Shown here piece by piece: positions 35,651 through 47,889 of a stretch of DNA of 64,000 nt. This stretch comes from Thuidium tamariscinum. Its lineage: Eukaryota; Streptophyta; Bryopsida; Hypnales; Thuidiaceae. Under the pieces are notes generated by a model that saw only the letters and a list, made by a program, of their open reading frames with translations, made no database searches and was not told the origin of the DNA. A program made the translations under genes and the position numbers. The stretch is from positions 16,556,501-16,620,500 of the forward strand of contig OZ019759.1 of assembly GCA_947034885.2 (NCBI GenBank), in the 5' to 3' direction. Every line of letters begins with the position of its first letter. The first letter of the stretch is position 1.

Positions 35651-36111
35651 TCCACAACCTGCCAGGTCCATCCCCTTCACAACAGCAGTCTTTTCTTCTT
35701 CCCACTCCACAACCAGCCCACAATATCTAATCTGACAAAAAAAACTTCAAAGAAAAACAAGACCAAAGCAAACTAACTGTCATTTTCAATAAAAAAAAAA
35801 CAGAAACACACCGCTACATTTTCATCTGTCCTCTCTTGCAGAGCCTTCTCACAAGGAAAAGGTTGAGATCTCGGCGAATTCAAGCACAATTTTCACCCCG
35901 CTCATGATGCCAAGCCCAAGCGAAAACCAGCACGGGTAATCGTCTTACAGGATGGCTCCGCCACACCTGTGCGCTCCTATCAATCCCCCCCTCCGTCGAA
36001 AGCTTTAACGGCGTCAGTTCTCTTACGATAATTTTACACTCGCCAACGCTCCACACGACCCAACCCCTCGACAGCATCAACAGGACCACCATAACCACCA
36101 CACCCATTTTT

Positions 36112-37011
36112 CTACACTCCGCGAGGCTGATTCCCACCAGACTGCATCGGCATCTGGTACTGCGGCATCATCTGGTGAGGCGAATACATCATCCCTGGAG
36201 GAGTCTGTTGCCCGTAAGGCTGCTGCTGCATCATCTGCATCGACACCGGAATCCCATGCTGATGAATATTCCCGCTCATCGTTCCGTTCATCCCGTTCAT
36301 TCCGCCCGGCATGCCCATCGACCCCATCCCTCCTTGACTACTGTCCTTCCCTCCTGACTGGTCTCCACCCTTGGCCATGGAAGCCTTCTCTCCTTCCAGC
36401 TCGCGGTACTTGTGTAAGTACACCTTCAGAGGCTCCACATAGTCTTCAAAACCGAGTGTGCTCATGGCCCACAACAAGTCGTCACCGTTAATCGTCTTCC
36501 TTTTCTCGCGCTGACATTTGTCGGATGCTTCACCTGGAGTCAGCGCTATGAGGACATGCTAAATTTGAACCCTACGGTACGAGCCAAAACAGGAGCATCT
36601 TCTATGCGGAGTCAAACCACGTACAAGCAATGAAGGTGCACACCGAGAAACGCCGATGGGTGAAATAGTCGCCATATCAAGCAACAGACCGTTTTGTAAA
36701 CCTACAACACATTCTCTTCTTCTAATCACATTCTAAAGTCAACTGTCAACCCGACTCAGGGTAAAACATGTACCAGTGATAAAACTGATGAACTCCGATA
36801 CGCACTCCTGCACAGTCTCTTTTGCATCCTTTGAGATCTTTGCATTGGATGGCAGGGCTTTCTTCATAATCCGGCTTACGTTTGCTATGGGCAGAAAACG
36901 GTCCTGCTCCCTTACAGAGGCATCGTGATCTCGATAATGACCTCCAGACTCGTTGTCGGAATGCGGGCTGCTCTCTGGCGACCCTGCGTTGTGACCGTAG
37001 CTGTCGGCCAT
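36112..37011 (-). CDS. NF-YB: NF-YB subunit of the NF-Y (CBF/HAP) CCAAT-binding transcription factor
   Basis: Two coding exons: 37011-36774 and 36533-36112, joined across a 240-bp GT-AG intron (codon split ACT G/GT in FITGEA); 219 residues. NF-YB forms a histone-fold dimer with NF-YC in the nucleus and with NF-YA binds CCAAT boxes. The core spans about residues 30-120: [40 protein letters not shown], then [20 protein letters not shown] and [20 protein letters not shown], an almost consensus H2B-like fold. Lys in ISKDAK, where LEC1-type members have Asp, puts it in the non-LEC1 group. The C-terminus is Gly/Met/Gln-rich, common for activation tails. I chose the start MADSYGH because moss NF-YB proteins I remember begin so; an in-frame ATG nine codons upstream (37038) is the alternative. 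No break seen; this is the window's one clearly functional host gene. Confidence 0.95.
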
Positions 37012-38430
37012 CTGTCCTAGTCCGGGTGGCTTCGTCACTATCAGGCTCGCGTGTGGTTTGCTTGCGGTATCAGTTCATCACTTTCAATTCACTCACGGCA
37101 GAAGGCAGATGTTCACAAAGGCACGAAATAATGTGAATGCGATCTGCTTCGCACACACGGAAAGTGTTAATCCGAAATTTCAACCTTACGAAATGCAAAG
37201 ACAGTGTAACAAATCCAAAGGAGCATTTCAGAACATGATGAGCAGATGATCCACCCTGGGCTGTAAAACCTGAAGATTCAATTCTTGAACCGCAAGCGCC
37301 TAACGGATTATCGACACAGAAAAAAGTCATAAGGGACATTGCTGAACTGCCATACAATCTATATTCGGCCGCCGAGAACACTATAAGTGCAAAATTTGGC
37401 GGAAACAAGAAAGAGCGAGGAAAATATTCCAAGTACCGTATCAAAAGCACGGCAAAACAATGAGATCCCTAAAGCACAGAACCGCTAGGCAGAAACCGCT
37501 ACGGAGCCAGTCTGACTACGCAGCCTTCACCGCGATAGAAATAATCTGCAAACTCAGTTTAAATAATCCAGCTTTCTGAGAGGCCTGCAAGAACGCAAGA
37601 GGCAAAAAAGCGACACGCCAATTGCCCGAAGAACTCACACTAAAACACGCCCTGATGATCTAGAAACTCCTTCCCCTGTTCGTCTTGCTGCAAATAAGTC
37701 ACCAAACGGAAGCTGGAGACAGAAATAACAAGTCCACCACTCCACTTTCGTCCCTATCCGCCCGCAGTATTTTTTCTCTAAATTCAATTCTCACTCCCAA
37801 AATCAACACACAGGGAAGCCTAAAGTAATTCCAGGAAGCCTCAGTAATAAGAGCACTTTCTCTTTGAACATGCTCTACACAATAGAGGCAGTTTTCCTAA
37901 TGCTCTTGACAAAGGCGAACGATCAACGTTCGAGGAGCTCCGAAGCATCCACCAATCATAAATCAGAAACTTAAATCTCGAATATTACCGACAGATGCAC
38001 GACAAGAGTGCTATCAACGTCGTAATCACACGATACTCGCTAACTACCTCAAAAGATGATAGAAAAAACTCGAAACAGGCTCAAAAAAAGCAGTTAAAAC
38101 GGAGCTTCAAAGGAATGAGATGTAACCCGGTAGAGGTGACGAACCAAACTGCTAAGTCGGCAAGAGATCGGGCAGACAGAAGCGAACCATACAAAGTCGG
38201 AGATGGATTCGTCAACAAACGTGATGCGAGTGAAAGCGAGAAAAGACAAGACAGGATAGGGTGACCGGTCCACAGGCCTCAGCAGGTGACCGACCCTGTT
38301 GAGAACCTCATCCGTGGAATCTCATTCATCACTGCACTTTGAAGTTTTAAGAGCATCGCCGCCGCTGCACTGTAAGAGGCTCAGATATTTGGCCAGGGGG
38401 CGCAAGAGTGAGCATCTCTTGCACCCCTAT
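37012..38430 (-). promoter_or_regulatory. 5' leader and promoter region of the NF-YB gene
   Basis: This 1.4-kb stretch has higher GC and more CpG than its surroundings, as expected of an active gene's leader and promoter. Bryophyte NF-YB genes often have long or intron-containing 5' leaders, but no leader intron can be fixed here. Open frames inside (37070-37450 minus, 37995-38264 plus) have no family resemblance. A strong hairpin lies at 38396-38427. Confidence 0.4.
38396..38427. other. Strong short hairpin at the edge of the NF-YB island
   Basis: GGGGGCGCAAGAG and CTCTTGCACCCCT pair across the 7-base loop TGAGCAT with one mismatch. It marks the switch from GC-richer gene DNA to AT-rich repeat DNA. 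It could be the end of a small mobile element; no function is visible. Confidence 0.45.
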
Positions 38431-40675
38431 AATTATTCTAGCCCCTTCAATTGAACTCTATCCAATTTCTAGTTCCTACTAATTCAAACTAGTTCAAATT
38501 CATATATCTCACATCAGTTGGGGTACCTCCCTCCACTCCATATGAATGTAAGGAACCTTTTTTCATTGCAGATTCAAACCAAGTTGAGAACTCCTCAAGC
38601 AAGAACAGTAAAACGTCAAAGAATAGAAAATCAAATTTTTCTGGTTTACATTTAAGGAAAAATAAATTGGATTCCTTAGTAATAGTGCTTGTTCCCTTTA
38701 GGTAGCTCCCTACATTATTTTGTAGCGAGGCAAATCACTACAACACAACCTAGCCATAGTTGGAGAGCCTTGCAAAAAGCTTGATCTTGAATCCAATTCT
38801 AAGTCAAGCCATGGGATGCTCTAAGGTTTTTTACGTTGTATTTTTGAGAGTGTTAGTTTGCTATAGGCCTGCTCTCTACCTCTTTCCATTGCAAAAATAT
38901 TTGACTTTAGAAGCCATAGCACTTACTAGTGGCAATACCAGAATCATGATTACAATATTCTTATTCCTATAATTGACAATTTGAATCAAATGAATAAAAA
39001 GAACCAATATTTTGTCTAGCAAAAGAATTTCTTACTTAGGGCAATTGACTCTTACTCTCCTAGCTATTTTAAGTTTAGGACAATAGTTTTCTAGGTTGAT
39101 TGAAGTAAAGTAGTTGTAGTCTAATCAATTTTTTGAGCTTGTTTTTTTCCTTCAATTTTTTATTCTTAAACTACAATAAGGTGTTGGTGCCATAGAAGGT
39201 TGTAGCAAGGCATTGGAAGCTATAGCTATATTATTGAGACATAAAACAAACTTATCGTAATATGAGGCAAAAGCATCAGTTGATTTCAAGTATGAGCCGT
39301 TAACCCCTAAAGCACCAATTTGCTAAATTTGGCAATATAGCAATTTTGGGTAGGTACGAGTGGTTAGAGATTTCTATATTTTTGGCCCAAATTTAATAAA
39401 AAGTGGGTGCAAAGAACATCTTTCATGTTTACTAAAAATCAAGACATTTGAAAATATGAGTCAAAAATTAAGGCCTAGTATGGTTGTTGTTTTCATAAAT
39501 AGGTAGTTTAGGCAGATTGGATATAATCACTTATTCCAAAACAAAATTTAAAATTGATTTTCTTCATTTATGTTTGCGAAGAAAACTTTGAATCATTCCA
39601 TTTTGACCAATGAATCAAAAGTTATTAGGCATTTTTGTTTGCAAGCAATCATAGATTGTCTATTCTAAAATAAACTTTGTAATCCTTTATTTTACTTAAT
39701 TTTCAATATTTTTTGAAATAAATAAAATCACAGGATGTAGATTATTTATTACAACATTCCAACCATCAAAATTGGAATTTTTTTAATTCTACAATTAAAT
39801 TTTTAACTATTTTGTATTTTGAATCATTTGCTATTTTATTATTTACTATTTTTTCCTATATGTTGTACAATTCTAAACAATTTGAAGTTATTTTAGGCAA
39901 GTTCCCTACTTGGTGTCAACAATGAATTGAAAGAGGCACAACCATTTTGGACCATTTGTTATATGATTTCCACCTTCTAAAGTGCAACTACCATATTTTT
40001 CGTAGCATTAGACGGTTTTTGAGCTCCATAGAAGGCCCTCAAACATTGACCTGCACCCCTATTTAATAAGGAGCAAAACTAATAGCTCAAGTACCTACTT
40101 GCTTGTTGCTATCTTATGTGAAGTACAAGTGAGGACTACAATAGATAACAAACCAACAAGGTACTATTACCAAATATTAAATTTGGAAAATACAATATTA
40201 TATTGATGGTTGTCAAAAAAGAATTCATTAGTGGAGTGGATGTACAATACTATATTATTATCTTAATGGTTGTACAATATAATGTTCATGGTTGGATAGT
40301 ACTTGTATCATCTTCATGTCCTAAACCCAAATTTTAAATGACAAAGCTTCATCATGGTCTCCATGACCCACCCAATGGGAGCTATTGTCCCGCAAAAGTA
40401 CATCAATAGTTTTTTCTTTTCCAATGAGTAGGTATAGGGGAATAGTCTTCCTCGAGGACAATATTTAAATACAAATGCACCCTTCCAACCACCCCTTTTA
40501 GAGGCTCTCTTTAGAGCTCAAAAATCTTCTAATGGGTGAAAAAAATTATTTTTGAGCATTGAAATGATAATATCTTGCAATCTACATGGTTTTATAAAGA
40601 AAATTATTTTGAGATAATTGTGAAAAAAATGAAATTTTGTCTGTTGATCGATCTAGTAATTTGTAAGACATACTC
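38430..40675. other. AT-rich region without genes
   Basis: No coding support, no RNA gene, no clear repeat. Frame 38760-38972 has no family resemblance. Confidence 0.4.
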
Positions 40676-40679
40676 TACA

Positions 40680-41120
40680 TAGAATTCTAGACCACATTTA
40701 GGCATAGTAGAATAACTTTTTGTAAGAAACTTCACGTATAGAAGGGTGGGAAATTAAACCAGATTTCATCTCCAAAAATCCATTTGAAATTTCAAGCCTC
40801 TAATCAAAAGTTATAGACGAAATTTAGATAGGGATAGGAAAAGACATTTTATTTGGCAATTAAAAATTTCATCTTTGAAATTTGCCAAAAACTTTTGATT
40901 GGAGGCCTAAAATGTTAAACAAATTTTTAGAAATGAAAGCTAGTTTGATTTCTCACCTTTTGTTAGTTAAGGATTTTATGAAAAAAATTATTTTATTATG
41001 CCTAAATGAGGCATAAAATTTTACTTCTAGTACAATTTTTTGTCATAACATATCTACAGTGGTTGAGCTCCTAATCATCCTAATTTATATATTCTATATG
41101 GTTTGTTCTACTTCCTACCA
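40680..41120. repeat. Foldback element, copy 1 (family of 42849-43401)
   Basis: Inverted repeat with the arms meeting near 40855: CATCTCCAAAAATCCATTTG, CTAATCAAAAGTTATAG on the left, and CAAAAACTTTTGATTGGAGG, ATGCCTAAATGAGG on the right. The right end (GTTTGTTCTACTTCCTACCA) matches the end of the larger copy at 43.4 kb; the left end is shorter, so this copy is truncated. Confidence 0.6.
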
Positions 41121-41306
41121 CTTACTTGTATAACAAGACATGTAGGCCCTAAATAATTAACTACAAAATTATGTATTAAAGAAAGTTGGATATCTTATAA
41201 AGATTAATTTTTTGAATAAATAGTCTTGAGCATTAATAATATAGAATATTTTTGAGACTTATATGGGCTTGAACTAACTCTCATTTCAAATGAAAAGATG
41301 CTTTCA

Positions 41307-42035
41307 AGGTCGTTGCAAGAAACACCGTGCAAAAAGGGTAGCGTTTTCGAACGTATTTTTTTTTTGGAAGTACTTTAAAATTAGAATTTTTTTTTTAAAA
41401 AAAAGTGAAAAATAGGTTTTATGTATAAACCTTTAAGAAGAAGGTACCCTAGAAAAGAAAGGCATAGGAAAAATCTCTAAGTAGGAAATCCAGAAAAGTG
41501 CAAAATCTCATGAAAATTAGTATTTCCACATTTTTATTTGTAAAAAATAGGAAAATCAATTTTAAGAAAAACTAAAAATTGGCCATTTGAGGAAATTTGA
41601 TTTTGATGAGATTTGACCAAAAGAGCGATATTAGAACCATCATCAATGTTCAAAAATTACGTGCCACGGGAAAAAATTTGTACTCATGTAGAGGACATAA
41701 AAAAACATATTTTTAGATTCTTATTTGGAATTTATAGGTTTTACACCTATTCAAATAGACCATGAAAGTTTTGTCTTCAAATCATTAAATTTAGACACTG
41801 CGAATGTAATGATAACCATAAACGTAATTTTGTGACAGCTCAATGAAAATGTTTTTTAAATATAAAATAATTTTTTTTAATTTTTGAAAAATAAGGGATC
41901 TAATAAACTTCAAGTTAGGTATGTTCAAAAAAAATTTCATGTTCATTGGACTTAATATCCAAAAGTTATAGTGGAAAACAAAAAAGTGGTTCGCGTTGTG
42001 ATGCGAAATAGGACCGGTGTTTCTTGCAATGACCC
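41307..42035. mobile_element. 729-bp TIR element, GGGTCATTGCAAGAAACAC ends (copy 1)
   Basis: Left end AGGTCGTTGCAAGAAACAC, right end the complement of GGGTCATTGCAAGAAACAC. TTCA stands on both sides (41303-41306, 42036-42039), a possible 4-bp target duplication. The inside is AT-rich and noncoding. The element at 45417-46141 has the same ends, nearly the same length, and similar subterminal sequence in opposite orientation, so both are one family of non-autonomous DNA transposons. Superfamily undetermined; GGG ends would fit PIF/Harbinger-like elements but the target size does not match well. Confidence 0.7.
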
Positions 42036-42848
42036 TTCATCTAATATTCATATTTTGAAAAACTAAGCAACTTTGTAGAATTCAAAATAGTGTATGATGG
42101 AGTGCACTAGATTTTCAATAAATAGAAGATTTTTTAGCATTGGCTTTGACTTCTCTAAACCTTTAAAGTGCCTTTTTCCTAGCAAGCCCCAAAATTGACC
42201 TAGTGTATTCCAACTATTTTCTAGACTTGTACCACTTTTGTACTCTACAATTAGAGATCATTAATTTTTCTCACCGATTGTGAAGAGTAGTTCATGAGAC
42301 TAGACCAAATACAAATTGAAGGTGCTCTTTGAGCTACAAATCCTCAAGGCAGCAAGACTTGAGAAACATTGACATGTTCATAAATATGTAAATGAAAGTA
42401 AAGATAAATCTACTAGTAAAGCCTTATATCATATAAAGACATTTAATAGTATAGTTTGTATAAGAAGAGAGAACATTAGCATGATGAATGTAGTCTAAGA
42501 TGACAAGTGTATGACAAAGAATTGTTCAAAATAACATCAAATTGTCCAAAATGACAATGAATTGTCTGAAATGACAACAAACAATTTTTCACATCCTCAT
42601 CCTATCAATTTTTTTGTCAATTTATTGTCAAATTCTTAATTGATATTTGATCGCCTTCCATTTTCAAGGCAACAACTATCTATGAATGACATGAAGAAAA
42701 ACAATTGAATGTAAAGATAGTTAGTTTTCTAAAAATTCAAAGAATTTATTGAATATTCAACTAAAGTTATCTTTAACCATTTGGCATTAATATCTTGACT
42801 TGAGTTGTCTATATCTAGAGATAATAAGCTCTTCATATATAGATGGGG

Positions 42849-43401
42849 CACTGGTAGGAGGTAGAACAATCCATGTGGGATATGTAGTTTAGAAGTTGTA
42901 GGAGCTCAACTGCTTATAGTTAAAATTGAAATAGGAATTGTGTCAAAACTAGAATTTCAAACCTTATTAAGATATAATAGAACATCTTTCTACAAAAACT
43001 TTGAACTAGAAAAAAGATGGAAACCAAACTAAGTTTCATCTCCAAAAATCTATTTGACAATTAAAGCCTATAATCAAAAGTTATAGACAAATATCAAAGA
43101 GGAAGTTATAAATTGTCAAATTTTTTTTTGACAATTTAAAACTTTCTCTCTGAAATTTGTCGATAACTTTTGATTGGAGGTTTTAAATGTCAAACAGGAT
43201 TTCTAAAGATGAAATTTGGTTTGATTTCCTACCTTTTTTTAGTTTAAAGTTTTTGTAAGAAGATATTTTACTATGCCTAAATGAGGTTTGAAATTTTTGT
43301 TTTAATACAATTCCTATTTCAATTTTAACTATGAACAGTTGAGCTTCTACAACTTCTAAACTACCTATACCACATGGGTTGTTCTACCTCTTATCACCCT
43401 G
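42849..43401. repeat. 553-bp foldback element, copy 2
   Basis: One long inverted repeat centred near 43120 (AAATTGTCAAA and TTTGACAATTT): the left arm starts CACTGGTAGGAGGTAGAACA and the right arm ends with the complement of GATAAGAGGTAGAACAACCC. The arms match over their whole length at moderate identity, so it is an old foldback/MITE. No target duplication could be read. Related to 40680-41120. Confidence 0.7.
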
Positions 43402-43938
43402 TGAGTATATAAAGAGTTTCTCTTCTCCATTCTAATCACAAAAAATGAGTGGTTCATGGAGCAAAGCAAGGTAATGGATTAATTCTACATTCTCTTTATT
43501 TTTTATATTGAATATTTGAAAGTTAAATTTTAAAACAATTTCATTTTGTCATTTTGTCTTTTGTAAAAAAGAAGACATTTTAGTTGTTGCTAATTAATTG
43601 AGAGTCATGTCTGCATGGCAATGGGTCTACTCACAATGGAAGATGCTAGAGAATGAAAGTTGACGAATTTTTATCAAAGGTGATAGAAAGTTGACAAAAT
43701 TTTGTCAAGTAACTAGCCAAATCAACATGTTTCCATTGACAAAGCAGTTCATAGATTTATGTCAATTCATTGTCAATTAGGACATATCAATCCTTGTAGT
43801 GGATGTTTATAAAATAGAAATTGTTTTATTAATAATGCCTCTATTTCTAAAACAACAAAAACAACTATATTAAGATGTAGACTACTTGGAAAATACTAGT
43901 ACTCAAATATCAAAATCTTCAAAATTCAACAACGGTAG

Positions 43939-44714
43939 TTTGTAAGCCTAAAAGCATGAGCTTGAGAGCTGTGAGCGTAAGTTTTGTGAGCCCATAGAAT
44001 TAACCAAAAAAACTTTGAATTTTTTAGGCAAAAAGAAAAGAAAAGTCATTTAAAAAAAAGTTTATTTATAGTAAAATTTTAGCCCTATGACCATGGACCT
44101 ATGACCGTGGACTTATGACTGTGGAAGTGTGGTTAACATATTTTAAAATTTCAAACCCTATTATCTTCAAAGGGCCTTTTAATACCTTTCAAAAAAGAAT
44201 TTGAAAATCTAGAATCCAAAAAGGAGTTTTCTAGGGTGATGGAGTCTGGAGGGAAAAAAAAAAATTTCCAACTTTATCACCGTCAAATTATTCTCTCAGT
44301 ACCAAGAGAAGGGTTAATTTGAAGGGTGAAAAGTTGCAACAAAAGTGAACTAGCGATATAGTCGCAAAAAAAACAAAAAAAATTTGAAAAAATGAAAAAA
44401 GAAGTTTTGAGAGCTCCAAAGTCCTCTACCTCAAAAAACCATCTTGATATGAAGAAGGATTTTGGAGAGTGATGGAATTGCAAAAAAAGATTGAAAAATT
44501 TTAAAAATTTTAAAAAAAAATTCAATTTTTTTTTTTGAATTTTTTTTGAAAGTCACAAATTTCAAATTCCAGAAGGGGGTTAGTAGCTATAAAAATCCTA
44601 AAGTCTTAAGACACGGTAATAGGTCTACATCCAAAAAATCATTAAAAATTTCATCAGAAATTCTAGGCTCACAAGCTCATAGGCTCATAGGCTCACACTT
44701 GTAGGCTTACAAAA
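43939..44714. mobile_element. ~775-bp TIR element with TTTGTAAGCCTA ends
   Basis: The left end TTTGTAAGCCTAAAAGCATG and the complement of the right end TTTTGTAAGCCTACAAGTGTG match. Inside, multiple AAGCTCATAGGCTCA-like and GACC(A/G)TGGAC-like short repeats occur. TAG on both sides may be a 3-bp target duplication. No coding. A truncated relative lies at 47685. Confidence 0.55.
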
Positions 44715-45416
44715 TAGCATCCTTGTTCAAAATTCACAATAGACTAATTATCTTTAAGATAAATAAGTATTTAAAGCTTTCATATTAGAATCCACTATAG
44801 AATGCATGAACTAAATATAGACATGCACATAATGATAGTTGTATCTCACAAAGCCCATTTGAACTTTATTGTAGAACCTCTTGTAGTGCACGTCCTTTAA
44901 GTGCAAATTTGTAAAAATGAAATTTGTAAGTGGGGTGAATTTGAAGAACATTCTCTAAAAAATAGTATTGGAAATTGACATCTGTAAATGACCATTTATT
45001 GTACCTTTCTAACATGCAAAAAACTCTCTTAGTGTTTAGTCCCAATACCTTGTACTAAGAAAGGTTGTACATTTACAATATATTCTCATAATGATAAAGA
45101 AGACAATACTAAGATAAAAAATGAGAAGAAACTTATGCCACTATTATCTACATGGCATCTTTTTATTGGTCTTTATGCTTGATGTACAATCGATATCAAT
45201 GCTGCTTTACAAAGGTATCAATTTATATATATTCATTTGCCTACTATATGACCAAAATTCCTTGATATAAATACTAGAAAAGCACTAAACTAATAGTGTG
45301 ATAACATTAAATGTAGACAACTATTACAATTTAATTTGAAAATTAAATTTAGAAACTTCCACACTATTCTTCATTGACGCTCATAGTTATTGAATTTTTC
45401 AAGTTAATTGGATTGA

Positions 45417-46141
45417 GGGTGAATGCAAGAAACACTTGTACTATTTTATGTCACACGGCATGTGCTGATTTGTTTTTTGGCCATAACTTTTTCATTTTAA
45501 CTTGAAATGACTCGAAATTTCCAGAAAAGGTATTGACAACTATTATACACGTTAAGTAATTTTTTCAAAATTTAAAAAAATCATTTACTATTTAAATAGT
45601 ACTAGTGATTGAATGTCACAAATACCATTTTGGAGGTTTTTAGTACTATTGAGTACCATTTTTTTTAATGATTTTGAGCTAAAATTCGGATTTAATGTTT
45701 TTCTAGTAGACTTATAGCTTTCACTTAGAGGGATTTCGAAAAAATTCATTTTTACATGGTGTACAAGTCCACAAAGTGAGCCTCCTTCTACATTTTTTTG
45801 GAAACATGTAAAAAGTGATTTTGGTGATTTTTTTAATTATTAATCATCTCTATAAAGTTTTTGCAAATGGAAAATTTTTATTTTATTTTTAGAAAATTTT
45901 AATCTATTTTTTACTAATTAAAACATCTAAGTATATATTTTCTTCAGGTTTGGCACTTTTCAAGTTCTCCTACTCTTAGAGATTTTTTTAACAAATTTCC
46001 TTCGTTGGTTTTTTGCATCTTAAAGGTCTTTACATTAGTCATATTTTTAAAAAAATTTAAAATTATTTTTTTAATTTTAAAGTGCTCCCGAAAAAATCAG
46101 CCAAACGCAACAAATAGTACAAGTGTTTCTTGCATTCACCC
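45417..46141. mobile_element. 725-bp TIR element, GGGTGAATGCAAGAAACAC ends (copy 2)
   Basis: The ends GGGTGAATGCAAGAAACAC (45417 onwards) and its complement at 46123-46141 are perfect over at least 30 bp including CTTGTACTATTT. TTGA flanks both sides (45413-45416, 46142-46145). Noncoding, AT-rich inside with homopolymer runs. Same family as 41307-42035 in opposite orientation; the better-kept inverted ends suggest a younger insertion. Confidence 0.75.
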
Positions 46142-46149
46142 TTGAGTTT

Positions 46150-47680
46150 GTTATCTTTACCTTTTTATTTCCATTTTTTACAATGAAAAATTTCAACAAA
46201 ATGAATAGAAAATTTTCACCTTGATAGACAATTTGCATTATTACGTAATAAAATTTAGATTGATATTTGAATATAATTTGTATTCTCATATAATAAAATA
46301 TGGGATTGATATTTGAATGTAATTTTAAGAGGATAAATTCAATAGATATGTTGTTTCCACAATGGACTTTTGGTCCACTTCTGGGATTAATGATACATAT
46401 TGCTTATTATCACACTTAATCCCAAAATGCCCCAAGGGACCAAAGTATCCTCATATAGTTTCAAGTTCAATGCAAAGTACTGTAACTTTTGCATCTACTA
46501 TTCAGTTTCAATGAAATCTATTGGAAAATTTGCACTATTTCTTGTTTTTGTCACAAAATTTTCAAATCAATCTAAGATGTATTGATTTTTTTGAGGCCAT
46601 TTGAAGTTCACTAGTTCAATTTCAATTCACCAAATTACATTTGATGACTTTAACTTTGGAAGCTTGTATCTCATTCATCCAGAAAAAATAAATTTTGAAT
46701 GAAGTTTAATGAAATTTGTTTTCCTTGAAGTTTACTTATTGTTATAAAGTTTTCATGTCAATCCAAATAGTTTTGAATGTTTGGCAACAATTTGAAGTTC
46801 AAAATCCAACATTTTTGGATTATAATCAACATTTGTACCTTGATTTTTATTCATATAATGCCTAATTTCAATAATTAAAAAAAAGTTGCACATACAAGTT
46901 TTGTTTGTGTGGTTAAAATTTTATATCAATTGAAGAAGTTACAAGTGATTGAAAAGTGTTTTAATAGAAGGAGGTTTAGCCTCTAATGTATTTTTTGCAT
47001 CTTTTTTATGCTATTTTTGTACTTTTCAAAGCCATTTTATAGATACAAACGAGTCAATTAAATGATATTTTTTCACCAATGTATTTGTATGTGGATTTTG
47101 AATCAATTTATAGTTTATAGTTTTTTCATTTGAATAGGTTTAAAAATCAAAATTCACCTCCAAATGTGCGTCTAGGAAAATTTCAACATTCTTTTTCAAC
47201 ATAAAAACATTATAGTTTTATAATCTATATGGCCAAATGACTCCAAATTTGATTTATGACATCTACAACATTTACACTACAAGATCGTACAGTTGAGATA
47301 TCTATGTCATACTTACATTTAGACTTATAATACTTCAAAACCAATGATGTTTTTAAGCCTAAAAATGCTTTGGGCATTAGGGATTAACCTTTTGGAGTTG
47401 ATTCAAGTCAAGCTCCAATTGACAAGTCATTAACTATGGCATTTGATGTTTACTTGAAAATCATTTTGAAGACAATCAAATGGACACTGTTCATGAAATT
47501 GAGAAAAAAAAATAGAATCATACAATTTCAAAGAAGCAAACACACATACCAATTTGTTGACAAATTGGCTTCCAACCACTCTCATTAAACCTAAAATTGT
47601 AGTCACAAACATCTGCACTAGGGCATTTCTAGAAGTTCCCTACTAAGAGTATCAAGATCAATATTACTTCTGCAATGATT
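46150..47680. other. AT-rich region without genes
   Basis: No coding resemblance and no bounded element seen. Confidence 0.35.
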
Positions 47681-47684
47681 ATAG

Positions 47685-47885
47685 TTTGTGAGCCTAAAAG
47701 TGCGAGCTCAAGAGTTGTAAGTGTACTTTTTGTGAACTCAAACATATACTATAAAAAAGTTGCAAGTTTTCCAATGTTAGGATAAAAAATCTAGAATTTT
47801 TAAAATTTTTTCTAGACATTTTAAATACATGAATTGATAATTTGGACCTATAATTGTGGACCTATTACCGTGGAAAAATTGCCAT
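47685..47885. repeat. Truncated copy of the TTTGTAAGCC-type TIR element
   Basis: Starts TTTGTGAGCCTAAAAGTGCG and continues with a GGACCTATAATTGTGGACCT segment that parallels 44090-44130 in the larger element. The other end is absent. Confidence 0.5.
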
Positions 47886-47889
47886 TGTC

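Noticed and set aside
35880-36137. 85-residue minus-strand frame overlapping the end of the NF-YB gene
   Set aside because: Overlaps the NF-YB stop in another frame and lies mostly in its 3' untranslated region; no homology.
37070-37450. 126-residue minus-strand frame upstream of NF-YB
   Set aside because: In the presumed 5' leader, without recognisable domain; possibly an upstream ORF but unsupported.
44283-44525. 80-residue Phe-rich minus-strand frame
   Set aside because: Translation of poly-A/poly-T-rich interior of a TIR element; low complexity.
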